From contig NC_015731.1 in NCBI RefSeq assembly GCF_000219585.1, forward strand, positions 1,426,001 to 1,490,000: DNA of 64,000 bases, given 5' to 3'. Of this stretch, positions 53,936 to 63,400 are shown one piece after another (position 1 is the first letter of the stretch; each line of letters opens with the position of its first letter). This DNA comes from Nitrosomonas sp. Is79A3 (GTDB lineage: Bacteria > Pseudomonadota > Gammaproteobacteria > Burkholderiales > Nitrosomonadaceae). Below the pieces are notes generated by a model. That model searched no databases and was not told the DNA's origin. It saw only the letters and a list, made by a program, of their open reading frames with translations. A program made the position numbers and the translations under genes.

Positions 53936-55701
53936 TATTCGTTACCCAGATGTGCCGCAGCATCGTCACGGTGCGTTACATGGCGAGCACTTTCCAATGC
54001 CTGATCCAGATCGAATTGTGCGGTGAAGTGTTGCTTCAAATTGGCTGAAAAGGTTTGCGGGAAATACTGCAAACTATCCAGAATGTGATTCGCTGCCGTA
54101 TGTCCCAAGCCGCAATGCGAATGGTGCTGAATCAACTGGCTGAGCTGTTTGAGTTCCGCGATATCATAAGCTGTGCCGCGACCTTCGGCGATTTTGTCCA
54201 GGTTGTTTTTCAGTAATTGCGTGCCGACACGGCAAGGGGTGCAAAAACCGCAACTTTCATGCGCAAAAAACTGCGCAAAATTGCGATGAATGCCCAGCAG
54301 ATCACGCTGCTGCCCAAATATCAAAAACGATCCGCCGGTGGATACATCTTCAAATGCAATTGTGCGGTCAAATTCCGCTACGCCGAGCAATTTTCCGGCG
54401 GGGCCGCCTATTTGTACTGCTTGCACATCCCGCGCGCCGCAATCATCTAAGACTTGTTGAATGCGCACACCGAACGGATATTCGTAAATTCCAGGTAATT
54501 GGCAATCGCCGCTGATACTGAGGATTTTTGTGCCGCGCGATTTTTCTGTGCCTCTGGAATTAAACCAGGCGCTGCTGTGTGCGACGATATGCGCTGCTGC
54601 AATAAATGTCTCGACATTGTTGACGATGGTGGGCTGCCCCAGGTAGCCGTGCGTGACCGGAAACGGCGGACGGATGCGCGGAATGCCGGGCTTACCTTCG
54701 AGCGATTCGATCAACGCCGATTCCTCACCGCAAATATAGGCGCCGGCACCTACGACGATATCGATGTCAAATTCAAAATTTTCATGTCCGAGAATATTTT
54801 TGCCTAACAATCCTAAGCTACGGCGCTGTTCAAGCACGGCTTGCAGGTGGAATAGCAGATAGCGGTATTCACCGCGCAGATAGATAAAGCCTTTATTCGC
54901 GCCAATGACAAATGCACATACGGCCATGCCCTCAAATAGGGCATCGGCTTGTTCGCTTAATAAAAATCGATCTTTAAAAGTGCCGGGTTCGCCTTCATCG
55001 GCATTGCAGACGACATAACGCGCATCGCCGGGCGCTGCGCGGCAGAGTTGCCATTTTTTGCCGGTGTCGAACCCCGCACCGCCGCGGCCGCGTAAGCCGG
55101 ATTGCTGGATTAGCGCCAATATTTCGTTTGCGCCTTGCTGCAACGCTTTTTGTAATACGCTGCCACGTGCCAAACGTTCCGTTAACAGCAGATTGCGCTG
55201 ATGCACGGTATCGTGGATTTCAAACCACTCCGCAGGCCAAGCAGTGACAGGCGCTCCGGTTGTAATCCGTTGAGCGATCTGCATAATTTTTTCTGGATTC
55301 AGTGCGGCGATAGGTACGCCATTGACCAGCAATGATGCCCCCTGATCGCATAGACCAATACAGGAAGTTTCATCCACGCTGACGCATCCATCATGGCGCG
55401 TTTTGCCTGGCGTGACTTTTAATCGCTGACAAAGCATCAACATCAGATTTTGATCATCCGCCAGATAGCCGCAACTGGTGCAATTACTGAACAAAATGTG
55501 GAAGCGGCCGCAAGGCTGTGTGTAAAAAAATGAATAGAATTCAACAACCGAAGCCACCTGACTGACCGGCAGATTAAATTCACTTGCAACCTGTTGCATG
55601 GATTCCGACGAAATGTGCAAAAACTGCTGCTGCAAAGCATATAGCCGATGCAGCAAGTGCTCGTTTGGTGAATCGGAATTATGCAGGCATGAGCTTATCA
55701 T
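53935..55701 (-). CDS. hoxF: HoxF, NADH-oxidising diaphorase subunit (NuoE-NuoF fusion)
   Basis: A 588-aa flavoprotein. Residues 1-150 are NuoE-like with the 2Fe-2S Cys pairs NCTSC and SCIGLC. The NuoF-like part has the FMN/NAD loop GLRGRGGAGFDTGKKW, DEGEPGTFKDR, GAYICGEESALIESLEG, and the 4Fe-4S motif SCGFCTPC. The length and fusion match HoxF of group 3d (bidirectional) hydrogenases rather than complex I. In the intact complex it exchanges electrons with NAD(H). The start is the first ATG; the upstream 260 bases have no obvious promoter. Confidence 0.88.
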   Translation of the reverse strand: MISSCLHNSDSPNEHLLHRLYALQQQFLHISSESMQQVASEFNLPVSQVASVVEFYSFFYTQPCGRFHILFSNCTSCGYLADDQNLMLMLCQRLKVTPGKTRHDGCVSVDETSCIGLCDQGASLLVNGVPIAALNPEKIMQIAQRITTGAPVTAWPAEWFEIHDTVHQRNLLLTERLARGSVLQKALQQGANEILALIQQSGLRGRGGAGFDTGKKWQLCRAAPGDARYVVCNADEGEPGTFKDRFLLSEQADALFEGMAVCAFVIGANKGFIYLRGEYRYLLFHLQAVLEQRRSLGLLGKNILGHENFEFDIDIVVGAGAYICGEESALIESLEGKPGIPRIRPPFPVTHGYLGQPTIVNNVETFIAAAHIVAHSSAWFNSRGTEKSRGTKILSISGDCQLPGIYEYPFGVRIQQVLDDCGARDVQAVQIGGPAGKLLGVAEFDRTIAFEDVSTGGSFLIFGQQRDLLGIHRNFAQFFAHESCGFCTPCRVGTQLLKNNLDKIAEGRGTAYDIAELKQLSQLIQHHSHCGLGHTAANHILDSLQYFPQTFSANLKQHFTAQFDLDQALESARHVTHRDDAAAHLGNE

Positions 55702-55962
55702 ATCGAAGAGTATAGCGAGGTCGAAGTCAAAATTACAGAAATGGCTGGAATAAATCCGATGAAATCTATATTGCTTTGTTTCTCAAGGAGGCTAGGACAA
55801 AGTTAGTTGTTTTATAGGACAATTCTTTTAAATAGAAAATTTCTATATGATAGACTTCAATTTCCTGATTGGGTTGGCTAAAAAAACAATAAATTAAGTA
55901 TCTACCTTGAAGGTAAATGGCACTAAATTTTTGAACGGATTATTTTTTAAAGAGGTGATTTT

Positions 55963-56655
55963 ATGTTTAAACGAGCGCTAATAACTACCGCCATACTTGC
56001 CGCAACAGCATCTTCAGCTTTTGCTACGACCACAATTGGCGGCGCAACATTGATTGATACCGCGACAGTGAATAGCGGCACTGTGTCACCAACCGCTTAT
56101 CTCAGTTATGTAAGTGGCGGTAATGGTGCTACCGGCTGGGCGGATGGGTCGACTTATGGTATCACTGGAATTTCGGCTGCTTCCGCTATGGCGACAGCAG
56201 ATCATAATTGGCTGCAGTATGATCCAGCCATCGTGGTGTATAGTGCCACCGCCTTGAGTTCTGTTCTCGCCATTCCGGCAATTGACCATGGCTGGACTTC
56301 TGGCAACACGGGTGAATTCTGGGAATCTTTTGAATTCCGCATTTTTGGCTCTGACTCCTCTGGCGCATTGCTCGAAGAAGGACATATCACCAATGTGTGG
56401 GCGAAAGGTGTGGATGATTCAAGCGCTTTGAAGAACGCTGATGACTGGACAACACAATGGTCTTTCACAGGTGCCTATAATTACTTTGCGGTCGTATCGG
56501 GAGATCGTCTGGTTGGCGGTTTTTACTCCCCTGGCGAAGGCGAAATCGATGCCATAGCAGCCATTCCAGAACCAGAAACCTATGCGATGTTGTTAGCTGG
56601 CCTTGGCTTATTGGGGTTTGTTGCACAACGCAGAAAACTGCAAGAAACAGTCTAA
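55963..56655 (+). CDS. PEP-CTERM sorted exported protein
   Basis: A 230-aa exported protein. The signal peptide ends SSAFA; the sorting tail is IPEPETYAMLLAGLGLLGF then QRRKLQETV. AAAGAGGTG lies about 6 bases before ATG. The body is low in charge, Ser/Thr/Ala/Gly-rich and beta-type, with no recognised domain. The tail is nearly identical to that of the protein at 25916-26854, including PEPETYAMLLAGLGLLGF, so the same exosortase probably handles both. Confidence 0.85.
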   Translation: MFKRALITTAILAATASSAFATTTIGGATLIDTATVNSGTVSPTAYLSYVSGGNGATGWADGSTYGITGISAASAMATADHNWLQYDPAIVVYSATALSSVLAIPAIDHGWTSGNTGEFWESFEFRIFGSDSSGALLEEGHITNVWAKGVDDSSALKNADDWTTQWSFTGAYNYFAVVSGDRLVGGFYSPGEGEIDAIAAIPEPETYAMLLAGLGLLGFVAQRRKLQETV

Positions 56656-56682
56656 ATTCTTAAGAATGGTTATATTGACCGG

Positions 56683-56704
56683 CCCCGCTGCGGCGGGGTT
56701 TTTT
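56683..56704 (+). terminator. rho-independent terminator of the PEP-CTERM gene
   Basis: CCCCGC-TGCG-GCGGGG stem-loop followed by six T, 28 bases after the stop codon. Confidence 0.9.
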
Positions 56705-56719
56705 ATTGGCATTGAAGCT

Positions 56720-57388
56720 TCAAGCCAACAATGCCGCAACAATACCGGTGATGAAAATCCCGTCAAAGGTACCTGCGCCGCCGATCGATGCATACGGCGT
56801 CCCGAGCCGCGAAATATCTTTCATGCGCAGCAGGTCAGCGCCGATCAATACCCCCAATGTGCCGCTGATATAAGCGAGCGGTGCGCTTTGTTCCGGGCTG
56901 AGTATTAGACCAACCAGCGCCGCACTGACAGGAGCAACCAGTATCGGCATACCGATGCCAAGTCCCTGAATTGGGCGGCTGAAAAAATAACTGATTAGAG
57001 TAATGATAGCGATTCCCAGCAGCGTGGAAGACAAGCTCAACGTGCTATTGGAAAACAAATAAAGCGACAATGCCGCCGGTATCAGGCAACCGCCGAGATT
57101 AATGGAAATCTGTGTTTCATTGTGAAATGGGCGCACTGGCACTTTGAGCAGCCCCCAATACACGGTTTGTGTGAATTCCCGTATGGGTACCTGGCTTTTA
57201 ATACGCGTCACCGGCAAATTAATGACGCTGCCCAGCAAGGAAAGAAACAGTACCATCAATCCCAATGCCGGCGGCAAACCCAGTTTCGCAAAAGCAAATG
57301 ACAACAACTCCACCTGAATAAGCGCCATCATGACGCCAAGCAGAAGAACGAAAAATATCAAATGAACAGGGGAAAAATAATTTTTCAT
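56720..57388 (-). CDS. DUF1614 integral membrane protein
   Basis: A 222-aa protein with six to seven transmembrane helices. The C-terminal GTPYASIGGAGTFDGIFITGIVAALLA is the family signature, and SINLGGCLIPAALSLYLF is also conserved. Function unknown; some authors group it with putative transporters. It converges with the PEP-CTERM gene. Confidence 0.8.
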   Translation of the reverse strand: MKNYFSPVHLIFFVLLLGVMMALIQVELLSFAFAKLGLPPALGLMVLFLSLLGSVINLPVTRIKSQVPIREFTQTVYWGLLKVPVRPFHNETQISINLGGCLIPAALSLYLFSNSTLSLSSTLLGIAIITLISYFFSRPIQGLGIGMPILVAPVSAALVGLILSPEQSAPLAYISGTLGVLIGADLLRMKDISRLGTPYASIGGAGTFDGIFITGIVAALLA

Positions 57389-57469
57389 CGCGATATAGTA
57401 GGGGAGATATCATCGGATTGCATTATTTTGTTCAGGTTATTTTATATTTTAATGAGAAATCAGGGAATA

Positions 57470-57619
57470 TTAAGGCGACTCTGAATAACGCATCTTTGTC
57501 ATTCCGAACACAGTGAGGAATCTTTTCGAATCAACACCATAGATTTCTCGCCATGCTCGAAATGACAAAATTACCGTTCGCCCTGAGCCTGTCGAAGGAC
57601 TTAATCAGGGGTTCCTTAA
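57470..57619. repeat. composite palindromic dispersed repeat, copy B
   Basis: Begins TTAAGGCGACTCTGAATAA and ends TTAATCAGGGGTTCCTTAA. The first half contains the 33-base block identical in inverse to 25764-25796. The last 50 bases (57570-57619) match the right arm of the 46598-46715 element, with CGTTCG and CCTGAGCCTGTCGAAGGAC in common. It therefore joins two repeat families. The rest of the 57389-57731 gap is non-coding. Confidence 0.6.
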
Positions 57620-57731
57620 CAGGCCATCAAGAGATTACTAATTGTTAAGTCCCACGCTTAAGCGGTCAGCATAAACGCTATAAAATGAGTCGCATCAGCG
57701 CGCTGATCTGCTTCGGCTAGGCCGCGCAATT

Positions 57732-57920
57732 CTAGCTGACAGGATTTTCTGATACCTTCGGCGCATCCTCGCCGATCATCACCGCCTTACCATCCCGCCA
57801 GACCACGGCGTAGTGACCCAGGCGGCGTTTCTTTTCAAGTGCCTGAGTTACGGCTTTTTGCAGCGAATCCAGGATTACTTGACCTTCTTCGGAAGGTGTT
57901 GTTTTCAGAGTGATCTTCAT
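57732..57920 (-). CDS. small partner protein of the zeta-toxin-like kinase (putative antitoxin)
   Basis: A 62-aa protein, charged with a helical centre ([20 protein letters not shown]) and a short strand pair ([14 protein letters not shown]). It overlaps the kinase gene by 4 bases (ATGA), so it is co-translated after it. Small partners of this shape commonly follow zeta-toxin-like kinases. No DNA-binding motif is evident. Antitoxin role is inference from position. Confidence 0.6.
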   Translation of the reverse strand: MKITLKTTPSEEGQVILDSLQKAVTQALEKKRRLGHYAVVWRDGKAVMIGEDAPKVSENPVS

Positions 57921-58489
57921 TCCTTGATGCTCTTTAATAACTGTTGATAATAAACTTCGTGGAGAATATCACGACTATCGCTTTTTTGTTCAAACACTAG
58001 AATGGGGCTTTCGCCATCATTTATGAAACAAGTGCAGCGATCAACCTTATAACTGAATATATGGAATAAATTGCCAAGGCTGCGCGAGAAACGCCGCTCA
58101 ATATCGCGTAGCGGGATATTGTGGCCGCCATGCGCAACCCTTTCCGCCACACGCATTTTTGATATTTTCACGTTGGGCAAGGCAAGATAGATTAACTCCA
58201 CTAGCCAGCCATCATGTTGCAGCCGATTGATCAGGCGCAGATAACTACGGCCTGAAAGCGTGGTTTCAAATGCAAAATTCTCTTGGCGTTTGATGTTTTC
58301 TTCGATCTCATTCAGAAAGATACGGCTTGCTGCAACAAGTTCGCGTTCCGGTGCCAGCGGAGACAGGCCGGCTGCGATCAGATCGGCATTAACAAAATGA
58401 GTACACTCCGCCACCTTGGGCAGGTATTCCAGTGCGAATGTGGTCTTGCCTGCGCCGTTGGGACCGGCAATGATCCAGCAGGTGGGCAT
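57917..58489 (-). CDS. zeta-toxin-like P-loop kinase
   Basis: A 190-aa AAA/zeta-type NTPase. Walker [10 protein letters not shown] (9-17), the NADLIAAGL with catalytic Asp36, a [10 protein letters not shown] substrate segment, and [10 protein letters not shown] with lid Arg. Zeta toxins phosphorylate UDP-N-acetylglucosamine, blocking cell-wall synthesis; the many chromosomal relatives may phosphorylate other small molecules. It starts within the stop of the 108-aa gene (TAATG) and overlaps the next gene by 4 bases. Confidence 0.8.
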   Translation of the reverse strand: MPTCWIIAGPNGAGKTTFALEYLPKVAECTHFVNADLIAAGLSPLAPERELVAASRIFLNEIEENIKRQENFAFETTLSGRSYLRLINRLQHDGWLVELIYLALPNVKISKMRVAERVAHGGHNIPLRDIERRFSRSLGNLFHIFSYKVDRCTCFINDGESPILVFEQKSDSRDILHEVYYQQLLKSIKE

Positions 58490-58815
58490 TACACAGTCTC
58501 CCCACGTTGTTTTTGCTTTCCTTTGATTCGATTGATCCTAGGAGGCATGGGGTTTGTAAGAGTGAACCTTAGTTGGATGGTGAGCATAATTTTGCCAATC
58601 TGTGACTTGAATACAAGTTTTTTGCTCCTGTCTTCGCAGTGTTTGCGGATCAATTTTTCGAACGCAGATCGTGTGTAAGCAGTGGCTGCCATGTAATCGC
58701 ATGGATGCAAATGATGTGCAGTTTTGGGGATCAACTCCTGGCTGTCGAAAATTACAGGCACTTCAGTGCCATCTGCACATGTTTGGGTATAGCGCCAGTG
58801 ATCGAAAGGGGGCAT
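58489..58815 (-). CDS. hypothetical protein upstream of the zeta-like kinase
   Basis: A 108-aa protein, not recognised. Its N-terminus is acidic with [18 protein letters not shown], its C-terminus basic ([12 protein letters not shown]). It lies 6 bases after the R-N-x3-H gene and its stop overlaps the kinase start by one base, so it is in the same operon. It may be an accessory or a degraded cassette gene. Confidence 0.5.
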   Translation of the reverse strand: MPPFDHWRYTQTCADGTEVPVIFDSQELIPKTAHHLHPCDYMAATAYTRSAFEKLIRKHCEDRSKKLVFKSQIGKIMLTIQLRFTLTNPMPPRINRIKGKQKQRGETV

Positions 58816-58821
58816 GGTTGA

Positions 58822-59361
58822 TCATCTGTTACGGCGCTGCTGATAGAACTCATGGTGTATGCGGTCAAGCTCAACTTTAGCACTTTGGATTCTTTCAAGA
58901 ATTAACTCGAAATCTCGTTTTTTGTAAATTATTTGATGTCCGAATGTAGGAAGAAGTATTAGAGCTTCAGGTTCTGATTCGCAAATGCCCCAAACTCCAT
59001 GAGCTACCAAATTTCTACCTTCACCTGCTTTTCTTAATTTATCCAATACAGATAACACATCCTTTTTTTGTGTCTCATCCTTGATAACCCAGTCAGCCAA
59101 TTTCTTCACCAGATTTACTTTGGCGTGAATGCTTTGGAGCTCATTTAAGACTTGGAGGGCGACAGGATGTAATGGGGGTTCAAATTCTGGATGTTTGGGG
59201 AGATAGACACCCATCAAATGCCCATAAAACATAGTTAAAGAGCTTTCGATGTACGCCCAATCAGCACATGCGCAACCTATAAGCGCTGCCAGCTCTGGTC
59301 GCTGAAGCAGTGTGCGCGGTCCATGTGATACTGACTCACCTATTCGTAATGGATTGGCCAT
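58822..59361 (-). CDS. hypothetical protein with R-N-x3-H motif
   Basis: A 179-aa helical protein. The motif EGRNLVAHGVWGI (Arg116-Asn117, His121) is of the HEPN-like type. An N-terminal DWAYIESSLTMFYGHLMG helix precedes it. It starts 4 bases after the R' box of the attC at 59366-59449 and is followed at 6 bases by the 108-aa gene, so it heads a four-gene operon ending in the zeta-like kinase and its partner. Function unknown. Confidence 0.6.
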   Translation of the reverse strand: MANPLRIGESVSHGPRTLLQRPELAALIGCACADWAYIESSLTMFYGHLMGVYLPKHPEFEPPLHPVALQVLNELQSIHAKVNLVKKLADWVIKDETQKKDVLSVLDKLRKAGEGRNLVAHGVWGICESEPEALILLPTFGHQIIYKKRDFELILERIQSAKVELDRIHHEFYQQRRNR

Positions 59362-59365
59362 TTTG

Positions 59366-59449
59366 TCCTAACGTACATGTTCACCGGCGGTCCGTGGGCG
59401 GGCGCGAAGCGCTGCCCATGGGACGTCCGGGTGCAACGCAGGGTTAGGT
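59366..59449 (-). other. integron attC site
   Basis: Minus strand: R'' ACCTAAC (perfect RYYYAAC) 1 base after the stop of the MltR-like gene, to R' GTTAGGA (one change from GTTRRRY) 4 bases before the next ATG. The interior folds strongly: GCCCATGGGACGTCCGG pairs with CCGGCGGTCCGTGGGC around a GCGCGAAGCGC-type loop. The 84-base length and its position between genes are typical of a cassette junction. Confidence 0.7.
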
Positions 59450-59450
59450 G

Positions 59451-60092
59451 TCACCGCCCCTCCGCTTTGGGCGGGACGGCGCCCACCGTACCAGTCGCGG
59501 AAATCTTTATGTCTACGCGTGACCCAAGCGCCCAGAGTTCTTCTCGCAGGTTGGGACCGTCATACTCGAACGAGTCTCCTGGCAATTCGTCAAGGTGCTG
59601 GGCGAGCATCTCGACGGTAACCTCAAACCGTTGTCTCGGTGGCTCAAACATTGAACCAATGGTTCGAATCATCGTTGCGCTCAGGTTGCAGTGTGGTGTG
59701 GAGGCCGCGTGCTCGTTCGCGTCGATCAACACTTGCGCTACTCGGAGCGTTCGGCATTTGTCGGCGATCGACTGAGTCAAGAACGACAGTTCGTGGTCGA
59801 AGTTGTGTGCGAACTCGTTACGTATCTCGCGTACTTTATCGAGATCGTAGCGAACGTCTTCGCTGATCCAGGCGAGTGCGCGCGCGATGCGGATTCGTGC
59901 CGAGAATGTGCTCAACGATCCATTGCCCGAAAGTAGTTCTTGTTTGCAGTCTCGAAGGCGGCGGTCATACAGGCTCTCAAGCCGAGCATCCAATAGCGCG
60001 GCACCGAGCACTGCGCAGGCCCTATCGGACTCAGCGCGGAAGGGGCCGCTGAATGTGTTGAGGTCGAACGAGGGGATCGGCTTGCGTGACAT
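59451..60092 (-). CDS. MltR-like / HEPN-type cassette protein
   Basis: A 213-aa protein like the MltR family (mannitol operon repressor): ESDRACAVLGAALLDARLES, SLSTFSARIRIARALAWISE, DLDKVREIRNEFAHNF. Arg91-Asn92 and His96 form an R-x4-H motif. MltR proteins are mostly of unknown mechanism. It is enclosed by an integron core site 6 bases upstream and an attC directly after its stop, so it is probably a cassette. GC content looks higher than in its neighbours, supporting transfer. Confidence 0.7.
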   Translation of the reverse strand: MSRKPIPSFDLNTFSGPFRAESDRACAVLGAALLDARLESLYDRRLRDCKQELLSGNGSLSTFSARIRIARALAWISEDVRYDLDKVREIRNEFAHNFDHELSFLTQSIADKCRTLRVAQVLIDANEHAASTPHCNLSATMIRTIGSMFEPPRQRFEVTVEMLAQHLDELPGDSFEYDGPNLREELWALGSRVDIKISATGTVGAVPPKAEGR

Positions 60093-60098
60093 CGCGAC

Positions 60099-60131
60099 GC
60101 CTAACGTAATATATAAGACATTTTGTCCAAT
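60099..60131 (-). other. attI-like integron core site, copy 2
   Basis: The minus-strand core GTTAGGC fits GTTRRRY exactly and precedes the MltR-like cassette by 6 bases. GCCTAACGTAATATATA (plus) equals 34470-34486. Next to it GACA-TTT-TGTC is a palindrome like that at copy 1 but with the central A/T run reversed. No intI gene is nearby. Confidence 0.45.
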
Positions 60132-60420
60132 AATCCTGTCGATAATGTCGTGTAATCACTGTGAATATTATCTATCATCATGTTTTAATAGCAACTGATA
60201 AATTGAATAAGGTAGTTCATAGAAGCAAACGCACCCGATGCGATCCATTAAGAATTTGCTCGATTCAATCCGTGAGAAAAAATTACGAGCACGATCGTTT
60301 CAGCATGGAAAAACCAATATTTCATAGGGTAACACTCTGTTATTTTTGACGGCAAGCTTTATCCGCCGGCTCGGTTGCGGTTCCAGCAATCGAAGCGAAC
60401 TAGAATCAGCAATAATGCTG
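60132..60420. other. intergenic region without a gene
   Basis: About 290 bases upstream of the cassette and downstream of the peptidase gene. The sequence is AT-rich on the left and GC-rich near 60355-60385. No ORF with support, and no integrase remnant recognised. Confidence 0.4.
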
Positions 60421-63400
60421 CTATCGTTCCACCAACACCGCCTCGGTAACCATAACCGCATCATCCCTTCGATATCGCAATTCCACTTTCTCCCCTGCCT
60501 TCAACGTGCGCAAAATTGCCGCATACGACGCTAAATCGCTGATCGGCTGCCCAGCCAGTTGAATCAAAATGTCGCCCGGTTGTAGTCCCGCTTGTTGCGC
60601 CGGGGAGCCGGGGAGGGTGTTGTCCACGCGCACGCCTTCGCCCTGGTACGAAAAATCAGGTACTGTGCCGAGACTGGCTGTGCGTTTTTCTTTGGTTTTT
60701 GTTTCTGTGGATTCAGTTTGCGCATTCTGCGATGACAACGTGACCGTCAATGGTTCGATGCGGTTGGCCAGGTATTCGGTGGCTTCTTTGAGAATGGCGG
60801 CGACTTTGACCAATCCGGCGGAGTCGATTTTATCGACGGTGTCGCCGGGGGCGTGGTAATCCTCGTGCGCGCTGGCGAAGAATTGCACGGCGGGTACACC
60901 GGCATTGATGAAAGCGGCTTGGTCGCTGGAGCCGAAGTCATCTTGCACGGCGTTGACGGGAATACCGGTGACAAAGCCTGCGCCGCGGAAAACATGCACC
61001 AGTTCGCGCGCGGTTCCGGTGCCGAACACCGTGACCGGATTGTTTCCCAGACGTCCCACGGTATCCAAATTCAACATCGCGATGATTTTCTCGGTTGGAT
61101 AATTTTTGGTATTGCGGATGTAATGCTTGGAGCCGAGCAAATCCGCTTCCTCTCCGGTGAAAGCGACAAAAATAATGGTGCGTTCCGGTTGCCATTTGGG
61201 CACGATCTGCCTCGCCAATTCCAGTAGGATAGCGATGCCGCTGGCGTTGTCATCCGCACCGTAATGAATTTTCCCCTGGTGCGCGGCGCGCACGTCCGGC
61301 CAGCCCATGCCAAGATGGTCGTAATGTGCGCCGATGAGCAAGCTTTGCCCGGCGAGTTGCGGGTTGGTGCCCGGCAGAATGCCGATCACATTGCGTAGTG
61401 TGATATTGCCTTTCGGCACGCCGACATCCTGTTGCCAAATCTGGAAATAACTATTGTCGCCGCCGCCGGGCATTAGGCCGATTTGCTGAAATTGCTTGGC
61501 AATATACGTTGCTGCGGTATCCAGTTCCGGGGTGCCTAGTTCGCGTCCCTTGAACGATTCGCTGGACAAATGCGTAATATCACTCAGCATGCGGCTCTCG
61601 GAAAAAACCGGCGGTAGTTCCGCCAATGCGCGGCGCGGTTTGGTGATGCCGGTGTGCGTCGTGTGAATGGCGTAATTGTCTTTTTGCTTGATCCATTGCG
61701 AGAGCGGCGATTGCGTGATCGGCCATTGACCTTTGTCGATATTGGTTAATTCGTCGCCTTTGAATACCAAATAACTGTATTTACGGTAGTGCGGCAATTT
61801 ATTGGCGAGCTCGGCAATCGCCTTGGGGTTGTCCGATGCGATCCATAGCAGTGTTTTATCCGGATTGGATGGTTGCCGGGTAGTCAATACGACGGCATGC
61901 TCCGCTTGCGGATAGGTCTTTTGCTCCAGTTGCAATTTTTTTTGCTGATAAGAAACGCCACGATCCGCCAAAGTTTTGGCGACAGTCTCGGCAAATTTAT
62001 TTTGCCAACCCATGATCCACACGGTGCGATCTGCGGGCAAAGCGGTGAGTTGATCATCCGTAATCACTTCCAGTTGGTTCGATTGGGTTTTTTGCCAATT
62101 CGCCGTCAGCGCGCGATACGCCTCTAAGATTTGTTTGTCTGCGCGCGCAGGCAGGATCAGCAACGGTTTTTCTGCACCAAAACCCTGTGACAGCGCGGAA
62201 GGGATTTCACGGCTATCCAAGCGCCTGAACACATCAAAATGCGGATCAAGGTCGATACGCACCGGGCGGGTGTGGAAATCCATTTCGATGGTTTGCGTTC
62301 GCTGATCAACGGTGATGTGCGATTGCGTCGCCATATCTTCACCTTCCAGCGTGACAGAAACGGGAACGCGCAGACGATAGGGCTCGCCCGGTTGCGTTTG
62401 CTCAACTGTCATTTTGAGCTTGAATCCTTGCGCCGTACGTTCGGTTTCTGCATCGCGCAATACCAAATCGGGCGCACCGGCGCGGTGTACCCATTGCTCA
62501 AACTGCGCGGAGAAATCTTGGCCGCTGGTTGCGTTGATTGTCGTGAGCAAATCTGCAAAAGTTGCTTGTTTGAATTTGAACTGCTTATAAAATTGACGTA
62601 AGGCACGCACGAAATTTTCATCGCCCAATTCCTGTCGCAGCATGTGGAAAAATAGCATGGTTTTACCGTAGCCGACGGCTTCCGAGCTGGCGCTATGGCG
62701 CGAAACGAACTGGATGATCGGGAAATCTTTTTCCTTATTGACGAAATCAGCGTACTTCTGCAACACGTCGCGGCGGTATTCCTCGCCTTTGCCACGCTGT
62801 TCGTTAACCAGATGATCGGCCAGATAAGCGGTCAATCCTTCCGCCCAATTGCCTTTGGCGTAATCGACGAAGACGCCGTTACCCCAGTAGTTGTGCAAAA
62901 TTTCATGCGGGTACGACGAATGCAAGATGAACGGCAAACGGATCACCTTGGAACCCAGCAGCGTAAAGGAAGGCATGCCGTAGCCGGTTTCCCAGAAATT
63001 CTCGACCAGCGCGAATTTTGTGTAAGGGTAGGGACCCAGCAGCTTGTTATACATCGCAATGTATTGCGCCGTCGCATCCAGATATTTCTGCGCCAGCGGT
63101 TGATCGGCACTGCGCAAATACACCAGCGCATTCACCGCGCCGGCGGATTGTGTGTAGCGCTGATAGCGGCCCGCGACGATATAGATATCGTCCTGCGGCT
63201 GCTTTTCCTCCCACACGATGTTTTGCATTGTGCTTGTCCGGTTCTCGCGCAATAACGTGCCCTGACTGACCACGTCCCAATCGGCGGGCACTTGAATATC
63301 CAGGCGAAATGACACCATGACATCATTTGCAAACTGCGGATACCATGCGCTGGAGTTTGCCAGAAACACACCATCCGGCGAAATCACCCCCGGCGTCGAA

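Noticed and set aside
55915..55940. TGGCAC box before the PEP-CTERM gene as a sigma-54 site
   Set aside because: The TGGCAC is followed by TAAATTTTTG rather than a GC at the required spacing.
57640..57731. Possible third attC after the 62-aa partner gene
   Set aside because: ACTTAAC is present, but no GTTRRRY partner with a folding interior follows; the candidate GTTAAGG has no symmetric arms.
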